From Populus alba (Eukaryota; Streptophyta; Magnoliopsida; Malpighiales; Salicaceae), in assembly GCF_005239225.2 (NCBI RefSeq), contig NC_133289.1:15794889-15858888 (forward strand): a stretch of DNA of 64,000 nt, written 5' to 3'. The notes under the pieces were generated by a model. It was not told the DNA's origin. It was given only the letters and a program-made list of their open reading frames with translations, and ran no database searches. The stretch's first letter is position 1; every line of letters begins with the position of its first letter. Both the position numbers and the translations under genes were made by a program. Positions 35,701 to 47,008 of this stretch are shown piece after piece.

Positions 35701-36500
35701 CTCAACGTACATGGCAGTTTTTTGAGCTAGAGATTGGGTCGGTGAACAAGAGACGGTGCGATGACTTGCGAGGGACGACTGTGGTCAAAGAAGCAATTAT
35801 TGCTTTGAACGGAACTTTGAATAAAGAAGCTCAAAGTCAATGGTTTTTATAGTGGTGGTTTTTGAAGTAAAGGCTGTTGGGGGGATATTTCGAAATACAA
35901 ACTTTGAAATCTTGCGTTCAATTTTAATGTCTTGGCGTGTTAAGTCTTTGGTTCTTAATTAGTGTGTGCAAGAGCAATCTTGGCAGGAAATGGTGCCATG
36001 ATGGCTAGAAAATGATGATCTTGTAGGGTTTGGCCAAGAGAAAACACGCTTGTTTGTTGATTTGGACTAGAGATGATGGCATATGCATGATGATTTGATT
36101 TGATTTAATTTTAATTAAGGGATTTATTTATTTCTATTATTATTTTCTCGACTCATTAGTCTGGAGTTTCAATGCTTTTAAATCACTACATCTTTGTAAA
36201 AATTGTCTAAATGTTTTAAGAATCACTTCTCAGGCTCCAAGCATTTTCTCTAACAAACTGAATATGAGGTGAAGTTGAGTCAACACAAACAAACAAACGA
36301 ACGAACGAACACCTGTCTTGCATCAAACGAAGCAGCGAATCACTACTATCAGCATCTCAAATAAAATAAAGGGGCGTGTCTTGATCATAAGCTAAAAACA
36401 AATAGACTCGACTCATCAAAATAGAAGTCATGGGACTCGATTAAACAGAGTACGAAATTACAGGGACGACGTCTTGAAATTAACCCCTCAAACAAGCATA
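31185..36500. other. AT-rich intergenic DNA, no supported gene
   Basis: It contains an A-rich block (31200-32250), a (TA)n tract (32750-32789) and short unrecognised ORFs: 33694-33939, 34497-34730 (preceded by purine-rich sequence) and 35667-35852. The 35667-35852 ORF (61 codons) is less biased in composition than its surroundings, but it has no homolog that I recognise. Splice signals do not join any of them convincingly. Confidence 0.45.
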
Positions 36501-36928
36501 AACGCAAGGCAAAGGAGGAGATGTCGCATGACTAATGATTAAGATTATTGTGGACAGAGAAGGAATAAAAAACAGAGCATTGATTGGGGATTCGAGAAGC
36601 AGAGGTAAAACACGGGGCAATGGAGGCGCGTAGGCGGAAGCCGGGTGTGGAAAAGGGAAGAAGTAGTAGTAGTAGTTGCAGAGGAGGGGGTGGAGGTGGT
36701 GGTGATGAGCTCGAAAAACGCGTAAAAGGCAAGGGAGGGCGTGCGTTATGAAAAGGGAATATGATGATGATGACGATGATGATTTTTGTTTCTGAAGACT
36801 TCTTCCCTCCTTTCCTTTTGGTCGCTGAACTAAAAACTAAAAAGCAAGAAATGAAACCACAGGGTTTTTGTAAAGTTAGGAATCCCCAAAAGTTGAATTT
36901 TACTCTTTTCAAGTAGTGGTGCTGTAGT

Positions 36929-36936
36929 GTGTGTGT

Positions 36937-36982
<46 letters not shown>
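36929..36982. repeat. (TG)n-(TA)n compound microsatellite
   Basis: A short TG run (36929-36939) leads into about 21 TA units. ORFs crossing it on both strands (36532-37023 minus, 36927-37232 plus) contain the resulting YIYIYI string and are not called as genes. Confidence 0.95.
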
Positions 36983-36984
<2 letters not shown>

Positions 36985-37162
36985 AATGCTCCCTCTCTCT
37001 TTTATCTTATTCTTCTGTTCCATGTTTACATTTTAGTATCATTTTAGTATTAACAATGATGATGCTGGTGATGATATTGGGCACTCCTTTCCTTGCCTTT
37101 TACATTGGAGCCCTCCTTGTGATTATTAAACAATTAATAACCTTAACTCATAAGATTACATG

Positions 37163-37371
37163 TGTTATCTTCATTCCTTTTAAAATGTGTTTATTTATAA
37201 TTCCTCGAGGTATCGACTTCTTACAAACATAAATAACATCACGACCACCAAGAAAGAATTGGTTGTTGTTATCTTGATTCTTTTTAAAATATGTTTATGT
37301 ATAATTTCTCGAGGTATCGACTTCTTGTAAACATAAATAAGATCACGACCACCAAAAAGGAATTGGTTGCT
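37163..37371. repeat. Tandem duplication, 104-bp offset
   Basis: The block GTTATCTTCATTCCTTTTAA...CTCGAGGTATCGACTTCTT...ATCACGACCACCAA..A..AATTGGTTG occurs twice in tandem (CTCGAGG at 37204 and 37308) with about 90% identity. Noncoding. Confidence 0.85.
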
Positions 37372-39389
37372 CTGTTTAATAAACTAATTTAATTAATAAT
37401 TTTTTTAAAAATAAATAATTTGGATTATTCAGATTATGATTTTTTTCATGTTGTGTTGTTATCTATATATTTTTATGAGTAATGGACTAAATCTAATTTT
37501 GTATGGTCAAAACTTTTCTCGAGTCTAATTTTAGGTAGTTATTGTGATTTTTCTTTTTGTGATTTAGAAAAAAAATAATCAATGGGGTAAGAGGTGATTT
37601 TTCTTTTAATCTTGTTTTTCTTTAATAGGAATTGATACATATTTATTGGTATTTATAATGTATATATTATTTTTTGTGAGAGGATGAAGCATCATTAATA
37701 ATCTGAAATACAGAATTCATCATCTCCGTGTTGACCTGATATCAGACAGGGACGGTCCAAGTTGAACCTCAGCAAGCCCTTTGAATGGAGGGTTTTTCTT
37801 ATAAGGTAGTTGCACCTGTAATTGGTTGGAGGATTTATGCCATTTCTAAGGTATTTATTGATCCCTTTTCCTTTCAAAAACAGTTAAGGCTGTTCTATTT
37901 TTATTTTTATTTTTCATTATTTTGCCAACCTCCCTTTTGCTGTAAAATAATTGAGGTTGAATCTACTCCAAAAGAGTTCACGCAAGGGTGCTGGAATCCA
38001 AAAGCACTTATGACTCCACCACCCCTCCTTCAAAGTACAGGAATTTATCATATATCCCTCTCGTTTATTCTTAGCTCGAGGAAATCATTTCATCGTAAGA
38101 TAATAAAATAAAATAAAAATAAATAAATAAAATTGAAGTCTTGAATCATTACATTACCTTTTCACCGAGGAAAACTTACGCTAGTCGTCAACATATTCTC
38201 TCACCCTGTGGTTTTGCTTAAAGGACACGAATTTTGAAACCTATAATAATTACCATCATTGAGTGCAAAGGCTAAATGAAGTCATGCTTTCACTTTTCAT
38301 AACAATAATAATAATAATAATAATAAAAAGTCCTATTTAGTTCCAAAGCAAAATACGTGTGTATTTATACCTATTTAACAATTTAAAAAATTAAATAATA
38401 TTATTTAAATATATATTTAAAAAAACAACACCATTTTAAGATGATGCTTAGGCTAGAGAATCATGGGTGAGCTCGGATAAATAAATTATTATGAGACTGT
38501 GCCCCCCAAAAAAGAGAAAGAACAAAAGTGGTTAGAAAAAGAGAGTGAGACATCGGTAAAAGTTAAATAGACTTTTGTAAGTATGAAAAGGTGGAAGCCG
38601 TGCGATGCCTTTGCAGCGGATGCGTGTGAAAAGCATAAGATTGGTTGAAAGGCAAATAAAGTTAGAAAGTTGAGATACCTTTCCGCTTCCAATCTCACTA
38701 CACTTCACTTCCCGTGACCTACACGCTCTTCAGATTCAACCCCTGTTTCGTGTTTGGTCCCCGGAGCGTGTCTAAACGCGCTCTGGGATTAGTGTGAGAT
38801 GACGTTCAGTCCCATGATTCAATCTAATATATAAGAAACAAAATAGAGATTAAAAAAAAAAAAAAAAAACAAAAGCAGTCAATCTACAGAGAGAGAGAGA
38901 GATGAGAGTGATAAAAGTGAAGTTAAAGTAATCTAATCTACTAATGAATCTCTTAATCATCAAGAGAGTGTTTTTTTATATATAAAAAATTCATAATTTA
39001 AATATAAAAATTCACTATAAATATTTATTTTATACCTTTATTTTTAAAAATTTATATTATATTTTTTTTATCTCTTTTGCATATTTTTTATTTTATCGAG
39101 AAAGTAAAATAATTTAAATGATAGGTTTTTGCTTAGAAAGAATTCAAAGAACGGTCAGGGTTATCAAACAGGTTTTTATTTAGAAAAAGAAAATGATTAA
39201 TTTTTTTTCTGCACGGACATGAACATGTGTTATTTAAATTAAAATTGATTAAAAAAACACTTGAAAATATTTGAGTAAAAAAAAAAAAAAAGAGATGACA
39301 GAAGCACTAAAAAGGAGGGGCAGAATACTCTGCCCAGAAAGCATTTTCCAGAAATCTTTGCAAACTGATAGTACATCCCTAGTCCCTAC

Positions 39390-39390
<1 letters not shown>
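37372..39390. other. Distal upstream region of the SMXL gene
   Basis: No gene is supported. A small plus ORF at 37785-38111 is unrecognised. A GC-richer island (38690-38810) with TGACGT-type and CGTG-containing words may be regulatory; that is inferred from composition alone. (AAT)n lies at 38301-38328. Confidence 0.4.

Positions 39391-39393
<3 letters not shown>

Positions 39394-39442
<49 letters not shown>
39394..39442. repeat. (CT)n tract upstream of the SMXL gene
   Basis: About 24 CT units, 0.9 kb before the start codon. An (ATT)n run (39627-39662) and a (GATA)n run (39986-40006) follow, which together make the proximal upstream region highly repetitive. Confidence 0.95.
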
Positions 39443-39445
<3 letters not shown>

Positions 39446-39625
39446 ATTTCTCCAGAAATTCCCTCCTTCTCTTTCTCTCTGTCTCTCTTTTACACGATAA
39501 AAACAAAAAAGAATTCATGCTCCTTTATAACTAATTTAATTTACAGCCACCCCTACTTTCCTTTCCTTGGTGGGTCTTCTTTGTTTATTTATTATTCTAT
39601 TATTTAAATATATTCCTTTAGGACC

Positions 39626-39662
<37 letters not shown>

Positions 39663-39972
39663 TAAACTCTCTCTCTCTATATATATTTTTTATTTTGTTT
39701 TTACCATTTAACATTGTTGGGTATATTTATTAGAGGGGATATTTTGGTTACTGAATCATGATGATGATGATCGGATGGATAGAGATAGAGAAAAGTTAGC
39801 AAGTAAGAGAGAGAAGGGCTCTTGTGAAGGAGAGGATCTGATCTTTCCTTTTTGCGTTGAATTCTCTTATAATATAAGCCTCTTATGTGTGTGAAAAAGT
39901 GAGGAAAAGAGAAAACAAAACTCATAAAGGCAAAGCAAGGAAAGGAGAAACTAAGAAAGAAAGCGAAAAAAG

Positions 39973-39996
39973 ATGTTCAGATTAATAGATAGATAG
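39973..39996 (+). other. Short uORF before the SMXL gene
   Basis: An ATG-initiated seven-codon reading frame (MFRLIDR) ends in the GATA repeat. It is the only ATG between 39973 and the main start at 40343. It counts as a uORF only if transcription starts upstream of it, and the start site is not known. A TATATATATTT tract at about 39679-39690 is one candidate core promoter. Confidence 0.35.
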
Positions 39997-40342
39997 ATAG
40001 ATAGATACTCTCATAGGAGAAGAAGAAGAAGAAGAAGTAGTGGTGGTGGTGGTCGAAGGAGGAGAAAGAAGAATACTTTAAAAAAACAAAAACAAAAACA
40101 AAAACGATAGAGAGAGAGAGAGAGAGCCTTTCTTTCTTTCTTTGATTGTTTTGATAATTTCCTCGTCCCTTCTTCTCCACCTGAAAAATAAGCCAAATTT
40201 GTCCATTTTGAGAGAGAACCGAACCGCTCTTATTGTCCTGTAACTATTATATCCCCACCTCCTGAAAACAAAAAAAGATAGGCTCTTTGAACTCATTTCA
40301 ATTGAGAGATATTGATAAAGATTTGTTTTTTCTGTCCAAGAA

Positions 40343-43300
40343 ATGAGAGCTGGTCTTAGCACGATCCAGCAAACCCTGACACCGGAGGCGGCGAGTGTAC
40401 TAAACCACTCGATAGCCGAAGCAAGCCGCCGTAACCATGGCCAGACCACACCACTTCATGTTGCGGCTACACTATTAGGTTCCCCATCTGGTTTCCTCCG
40501 TCAAGCATGCATCAAATCACATCCTAATTCTTCACATCCTCTTCAGTGCAGAGCTCTCGAGCTCTGTTTTAGTGTTGCTCTTGAACGCCTCCCTACCGCA
40601 CAGAACCTCAGTCCTGGCCTTGACCCTCCAATCTCCAATGCCTTAATGGCTGCGCTAAAGCGTGCTCAGGCTCATCAGCGAAGAGGGTGCCCTGAACAGC
40701 AGCAACAACCACTTTTAGCAGTCAAAGTCGAGCTTGAGCAGTTGATTATATCAATTCTTGATGATCCAAGCGTTAGTAGAGTTATGAGGGAAGCTAGCTT
40801 TTCAAGTCCAGCTGTTAAGGCAACAATCGAGCAATCCTTGAATGCTTCTACGAATTCCAATTCTGCTGCTAATTCTGGGATTGGATTGGGGTTTCGTGCT
40901 CCAGGGGCTGTGGCTGTTCCTGCTCCTGTCACTAATAGGAATTTGTATGTGAACCCAAGATTGCAACAAGGGAGTGTCGGTCAATCTGGTGCACAAAGAA
41001 ACGAGGAGGTTAAGAAGGTTATTGATATTTTGTTGAAGAGTAAGAAGAGGAATCCTGTTTTGGTAGGTGAGTCGGAGCCACAGACGGTAGTGAAGGAGGT
41101 TTTGAAGAGAATAGAGAATAAAGAAGTAGGAGATGGGCCGTTAAAGAATGTTCAGGTGATTCATTTAGAGCAAGGCTTTCTAGATAAAGCACAGATAGCG
41201 GCAAAGATTGTGGAATTAGGGGGATTGATTGAGACCCGGATAAGAAATTTGGATTGTGGTGGGGTGATTCTTGATCTGGGGGATTTGAAATGGCTTGTTG
41301 AGCAGCTAGTGAGCTTAACAGGTTCTGGTGGGGTTCAGCAGCAGCAGATTATGTCAGATGTTGGGCGGTCGGCTGTGGCGGAGATGAGGAATCTTTTGGG
41401 GAGGTTTGGAGAAGGGAGTGGTGGTGGAAAGGTTTGGTTGATTGGGACTGCTACTTGTGAGACATATTTGAGGTGTCAAGTCTACCATCCTTCAATGGAA
41501 AATGATTGGGATCTGCAGGCAGTACCCATTGCTGCTAGAGCACTTCTTCCAGGGACGTTTCATCGGTATGTATGTTGTTTTTGCTATTTTTGGAACTATA
41601 ATTTTTCTGTCATTAGCTTAGCTTATGCTTTAGCCAGAGGGTTTAGTGGAAAACTGGGGATGTTTTTACATCTTCAATGCCTGATGGCATCGGAAATTGC
41701 CGATTTACAGATTCTTCGATACCTAGACTTTCCGAAAATACTCCTTGTATCTGTGTTCTGATCAGCCATTTAGATTTTGTGTCAGTTCAGAAAGTTGCTT
41801 AATTGTAGAGGTTTTGGTGTATTCTGACATCTGAATTGCCCTTGGCTTAATGAATAGAAACTTCAATTCGTTGAAGGATTCTTTTTCTTCTATTCTCCTT
41901 GTCCAGATAATAATTGTAATTAACTCATGCGCTGGTGATTCATTTGTTTGAGCTCTTAGTTCTTCTTTCTGTTACTTTGTTATAGCTAACTCATTTTCAT
42001 ACCTGTTGCTGTGTAGGCTTGGAACCAGTGGAATCCTCAGCAGTTCAGTTGAATCTTTATCACCACTGAAGGGTTTTCCAACTGTTACACTTCCTCCACC
42101 AAGGCGTGTCTCTGAGAACTTGGATCCTGCTCGAATAATGAGTTGTTGCCCTGGTTGCATGCAGAATTATGAGCAAGAGCTTGCAAAACTTGTACCCAAG
42201 GAGGCTGAGAAATCTTCAGAAATCAAATCTGAAGCAGCTCAGCCTCCACTGCCACAATGGTTGAGAAATGCAAAGTCCCAAGATGGTGATGTCAAGATAT
42301 CTGATCAGACAGTGGTAAGTTCAGCTCAAACCTCCAAGCGAACTACAAACTCGCACTGGCCCGATTAAGATTTTTCTTTCTCACCAAAGTGCTAAAAATG
42401 AAAGTCCAACAATGAAACTAATATTGTCTTTGTTGTTATTGTGCAGATTAAGGATCAAGAACTGATGTTGAAGCAAAAGAAACAGGAGTTGCAGAAGAAA
42501 TGGCACGATACATGCCTGCGCCTTCATCCTGCTTATCATCAACCTAATCTTGGACCTGAAAGAATTACCCAACCAGCTCTCTCAATGACAAGCTTGTATA
42601 ATCAAAACCTGCTTCCTCATCAACCTTTCCAGCCCAAATTAAGCTTAAATAAAAAGCTGAGTGGAACCCTTGTGCTCAACCCAAATTTGTTGCCCAGCCA
42701 ACCAGCTGGACAGGCAACCACTCAGCCTGGAAGCCCTGTGAGAACAGACCTAGTTCTTGGTAGACTGAAGGTTGTTGAGACCACTCCTGAAAAAGAACAT
42801 GAAGAGCACACCAAGGACTTCTTAAGCTGTGTTCCTTCTGAGCCACTATCCAATTTGCATGAATTGCCGAGCAGTAAACTTCTCAGCAAATTAGACAACG
42901 ACTCATTCAAGAAGCTCCTCAAGGGTCTTCTGGAAAAGGTTTGGTGGCAACGAGATGCTGCATCTGCAGTGGCTACTACAGTGACACAATGCAAATTGGG
43001 TCATGGGAAAAGTCGGAGTACTGGATCAAAGGGTGACATTTGGCTATTGTTCACGGGTCCTGACAGGGCTGGCAAGAAGAAGATGGCATCAGCTCTTTCA
43101 GAGCTTGTTTGTGTGACCAATCCAATAATGGTTTGCCTTGGTTCACGGCGTGAGGATGGGGAATCTGTATTGAGTTTCCGTGGTAAAACTGTGCTTGATC
43201 GAATAGCAGAGGCAGTTCGAAGGAACCCATTCTCAGTAATCGTACTTGAGGATATTGATGAAGCGGACATGCTTGTTAGAGGGAGCATAAAGCGGGCCAT

Positions 43301-44072
43301 GGAGAGAGGTCGCATTGCAGATTCCCTTGGCCGTGAAATCAGTCTTGGTAATGTTATCTTCATTCTGACTGCAAATCGCTTACCAGACAATCCCAAATTC
43401 CTATCTAACAGCGATTCGCTGGATGAAAAGAAGCTTGCGAGTTTGGCAAGTGGAGGCTGGCAATTAAAGCTAACCCTTTCTGAGAGAAGAGCAAAGCGCC
43501 GGGCCAACTGGCTTCATGATGAAGAGAGGTCGGCAAGGCCAAGGACGGACTTGGGACCGGCACTAGCATTCGATCTGAATGAAGCTGCTGATGCAGGGGG
43601 TGACAGAGCAGATGGCTCGCACAATTCAAGTGATCTTACAGTTGATCACGAAGATGAACATGTCCTTAATAACAGACTGTTGACTTCTGCAACTTCATCA
43701 ATCTCTAAAGAGCTACTCAATTCAGTAGACGATCACATTGTCTTCAAACCTGCAGATTTCAGCTCCATTAGACGTGACATCTCCAGTTCTATAACCAAGA
43801 AGTTTTCGACCATCTTCAACGATCAGGTGCCGATTGAAATCCAAGACGAAGCATTGGAAAAAATAACTGGTGGGTTATGGTTAAGCCAGACAGGCTTAGA
43901 CGAATGGACCGACAACGTATTGGTTCCAAGCTTACGCCAGCTCAAATTACGGCTACCCACGCGTGCCAATGAACCCATGATTGTCCAGCTCGAGCCTGAT
44001 ACCGATTCTGATAGTCGTAGCCGCGTAGATTGGCTGCCAAGTAGCATCAGAGTGGTGGTTGATGGGTTGTGA
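40343..44072 (+). CDS. SMAX1: SMAX1-like (SMXL) Clp-family repressor, three exons
   Basis: Exons are 40343-41565, 42017-42314 and 42447-44072, with consensus GT/AG introns; frame is kept across both, giving 1048 residues against about 990 for Arabidopsis SMAX1. The N-terminus (MRAGLSTIQQTLTPEAASVL, QTTPLHVAATLL, SHPNSSHPLQCRALELCF) is the double Clp-N domain. The segment PVLVGE starts the D1-like ATPase region. A degenerate P-loop FTGPDRAGKKK starts at residue 709, FRGKT is at 751-755 and the EAR motif FDLNEA at 882-887. Known family role: a nuclear co-repressor, working with TOPLESS, of karrikin/KAI2-ligand responses, degraded through KAI2 and SCF-MAX2. N-terminal near-identity favours the SMAX1/SMXL2 clade over the D53-like SMXL6/7/8. 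No lesion is visible. Confidence 0.95.
41566..42016 (+). other. SMXL intron 1
   Basis: Donor GTATGT at 41566 and acceptor TGTGTAG at 42016. Splicing joins ...CATCG to GCTTGGAACC, giving FHR-LGTSG. If retained, exon 1 stays open for 65 codons to a stop at 41761, making a 472-residue product with the Clp-N domain but without the FRGKT and EAR motifs. Confidence 0.9.
42315..42446 (+). other. SMXL intron 2
   Basis: A GTAAGT donor at 42315 and a TGTGCAG acceptor ending at 42446. The phase is 0, and the join reads DQTV-IKDQELMLKQK. Confidence 0.9.
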
Positions 44073-44430
44073 ACCAATACTACTCATAGCAGAGATATGG
44101 TGGATGGATAGTGTTGGCAGTGGCAATTCCTAGTATCTGTTGCTGGATACAGATGTAAATATGCTCAACTGTTTTTGGTGGGTGGTGAAAACTGTTGAGA
44201 GAGGGGTAAAAAAAAAAAAGCAGTTTAGAGAAGAGGGGGATGGTGATAGATTAACCGTTAACGGAATCTTTAGGCAGCAATGTATCGCTTCTTTTTTTCT
44301 TTTCTTTTTTTTGTTTAATTATTGTTTAAGGTGCTTTAAATGCTTTCTTTTTTGTTATAGAATTTAATAGTATTCTATCATAGATATAAATATTTATTAT
44401 TTACGTGGACCATGATTAATAAAAATGAGG
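44073..44430 (+). terminator. SMXL 3' untranslated region with poly(A) signal
   Basis: T-rich sequence typical of plant 3' UTRs (44290-44360) is followed by AATAAA at 44418-44423. The true cleavage site is unknown. Confidence 0.4.
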
Positions 44431-45690
44431 CATTCCTCCTGTTCTAACACCGTTTTACCCTTCTTTTTTTCTTTTTTCCTTCCAATATTGTTTAAGGTGC
44501 TATGAATTTAACCAATAAAATGAGAATTATTAATATGAGAATAAAATGTCTTATCAAAGAAATTGTTAAATTTGAATTTGACAACTTCTTTAATGATTCA
44601 ACTTGTACCCGAAACAAATTTGGGGAGGATGCAAAGGAGGTCCTAAGTAGCATGACACGTGGAAGAATTGATGATGATAATGACGATAAATTGGCTTACG
44701 TGTCTGGCTGTGGACAATTAAGTCAAAAGTATGTTAAGTTTGTGTTGTGACATTCTAGAAATGGTTTGAGTTTCAGACACGACCTGCGAACCTGCTTCCA
44801 TTATAACATATCTTTCACGAGGAAGGATGCTTTCGAGAGTCAGATTCTTGGAATTTGGTAAACAAAAACTTTTGGAACCCCATACATGCATGCATGAATA
44901 CATACATAGACTTGGCTTTGTATCTTGATGTTTTAGATTTATGTTTGAGGGAAACAAATTTTGCCTTTTAATGTATCTTGGACTGCATGCATGTAAGGAA
45001 GTTTACAAGGAAACTAAAGAAAGGATTTTGGTAATGGATGCTTGAATTTTTCTGTATAGCTATGGGACATTAACTTTATTTTTTTTTTCTTTATCATCTC
45101 AAAATTTTTTTATCAAAAACAATTAATTTTGTTTGGTAAATAACTAATTTAAATTAAATGATTGAAAATTCTACTTTCATAAAATTTGACTAATAGGAAG
45201 TTAATGAAATAAGACCATCAAAATCAACAAGAAGAAATAAAATTAAAATTTGGTTCTTTTTTTCAAATTACTAAAACCACTACTTCATTGTATTAAACAA
45301 GCATAGTTTAAATTGGTTGCGTAGATATGATATGTGCACCTTAAGATGTATAGATATATATGTGTTTCATAATTGATTTTTTTTTCATATCTAATGCATG
45401 TTTTATATGTGTTAATTGACTCACATCCTGCTCTAAAATTGATTTTTTTCTGTCTATAAATTGATCTTGTTGATATATTTTTATAGAACTAAAAGTGATC
45501 ATCAAAGTTATGGATATATTTTTAATGTCTTAGTTTTCTTTATATATAAAAACAGAGGGATGAGAAAAGAGAGAGAGAGAGAGAGATTGTCAAATTGCGT
45601 AAAATCTTTTTTCTGAAGTTCACACCTACGCACTTATTGGGAAAAGGATTTTCCAGTTTTGAAAAAATCTCCATTGTATGGAGAAAAAGG
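44431..45690. other. Intergenic DNA, no supported gene
   Basis: AT-rich. A plus ORF at 44502-44750 (82 codons) and its minus neighbour at 44718-44957 have no recognised motif. A (GA)n run lies at 45570-45588. Confidence 0.45.
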
Positions 45691-45699
45691 AAAAACATT

Positions 45700-45940
45700 T
45701 CACATTAACCAGCCGTTATTGCAAGAGGTGCTGACGGGACAGGAACAGAAGTGAAATGTGTACAGCCAATGAGAACACAAGAAGCCACACGGCACCCAGG
45801 ATCTGTCTATCACTAGCAAGCACGTGGCCTGTGTCTCCAGAAGAAGAGACCATAAAAAGGGCAAAATATAAATTAGAAGCACAGCTTCCTAGGAATTTGG
45901 ACCTCAGCATTTTTGGATTTACCATTCCAAATTAGGATGC
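45700..45940 (+). promoter_or_regulatory. Orphan promoter-like segment
   Basis: This is a GC-richer island in AT-rich DNA. On the plus strand it has CCAAT (45766-45770), a GATA-type box in the opposite sense (CTATC, 45807-45811), a G-box CACGTGGC (45821-45828) and a TATA-like TATAAAT (45867-45873). The order CCAAT, GATA, G-box, TATA resembles light-regulated promoters such as those of light-harvesting genes. The first downstream ATG (45935) opens only 18 codons. It may be a displaced promoter copy, or chance. Minus-strand ORFs of 60-69 codons overlap and were not recognised. Confidence 0.3.
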
Positions 45941-46807
45941 ACCCTTCAGTCCTTAGTTTCTGGCCAGTGGAATTTATCAGCCATGATCGCTGAAATTCCC
46001 GGCTTATATTTCTATTATTTCTAAAATATTTTTTAGATATTTATTAATTGAATATTTTTTGTTATTCAACCCTAAATATAAAAGGTAATATCTATTTGAG
46101 ATATTTATACATACTTTAATCAAAGTATAGAAATGGATGTTATACATTTACTTGTGTAATGTATGATGTTAATATTGAAGAGTGTGTGTGTGATTTCTAT
46201 TAGATTTTTAAAAATATAGATGTTCTAGAATAATAATAATAATAATGTAAATATCCATATCATATTTTACAATATTCATGTTTTATCTACTATTTATTGA
46301 ATGCATATAATTTATTTATTAATTTATTTGGGTTGGTTTGAAATAAGTTAAAACTAATTTTATCCTTAATATTTTGTTTCGTCCCCCACAACTTACATGG
46401 GTTTCTAGTTCTCTAATTGATTAGGAAAGAGCATGTTGTTTGCGATTATATATAATTTAAAATTTCACATGGCTCAAAAAAATCGAGTCCTTTTGTACTC
46501 CAATATAAGTCTAAAATAAAAAATAATGTTTTATTTTCATTTACAAAAAAAAGAGAAGAGATTTGAATTCAACATCTTTTATGATATGAAAAATTGGATG
46601 TCAATTGAATTATATGCTATTTTTTAACAAAAAAAATGAAAAAAAAATAAATGTTGAGAAATCTCTCCTAAAATGGTTGGCATTAACTAATCTCTCCAAT
46701 TTAGGGAGAAAATGAGTGGAAAAATTGTAAGAACACAATTTTATTTTGAATAAAGTTATTTGTATGTTCAAACTAATTAAATCTCTATTTAAGAGTGTGG
46801 TTGCGGT

Positions 46808-47008
46808 TAGCAGCGGAACCAAGAGAGGCAGGCAGGGGCCCGGGCCCCTGCATAATATTTTAAATTTTTAAATTTTTAGTGTTTAAATATAGGATAATAT
46901 AATATATTTTTATTTTAAATAAATAATTTTTCTAATAATAAATTGTATCTCGAGTTTTGGTCGTTCCTATTATATAATTTTAGCTTTGCCTTGGTTGCCG
47001 TTGCTTCT
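46808..47008. mobile_element. MITE-like short element
   Basis: The left end CAGCGGAACCAAGAGAGGC and the right end, read on the minus strand, CAACGGCAACCAAGGCAAAGC form an imperfect terminal inverted repeat around about 150 bp of AT-rich DNA. The GC-rich GGGGCCCGGGCCCC palindrome just inside the left end, and the TTTGCCTTGGTTGCCG right end, resemble hAT-derived non-autonomous elements as I recall them. No target duplication was resolved. Confidence 0.45.

Noticed and set aside
36532..37023. 163-residue minus-strand ORF with poly-Pro and YIYIYI stretches
   Set aside because: It crosses a microsatellite and is dominated by simple-sequence residues. The sequence could be a leader of some transcript, but no gene follows.
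42722..43629. Minus-strand ORFs overlapping the SMXL gene (for example 43001-43507)
   Set aside because: They are antisense shadows of a well-supported exon, with no independent promoter or domain.
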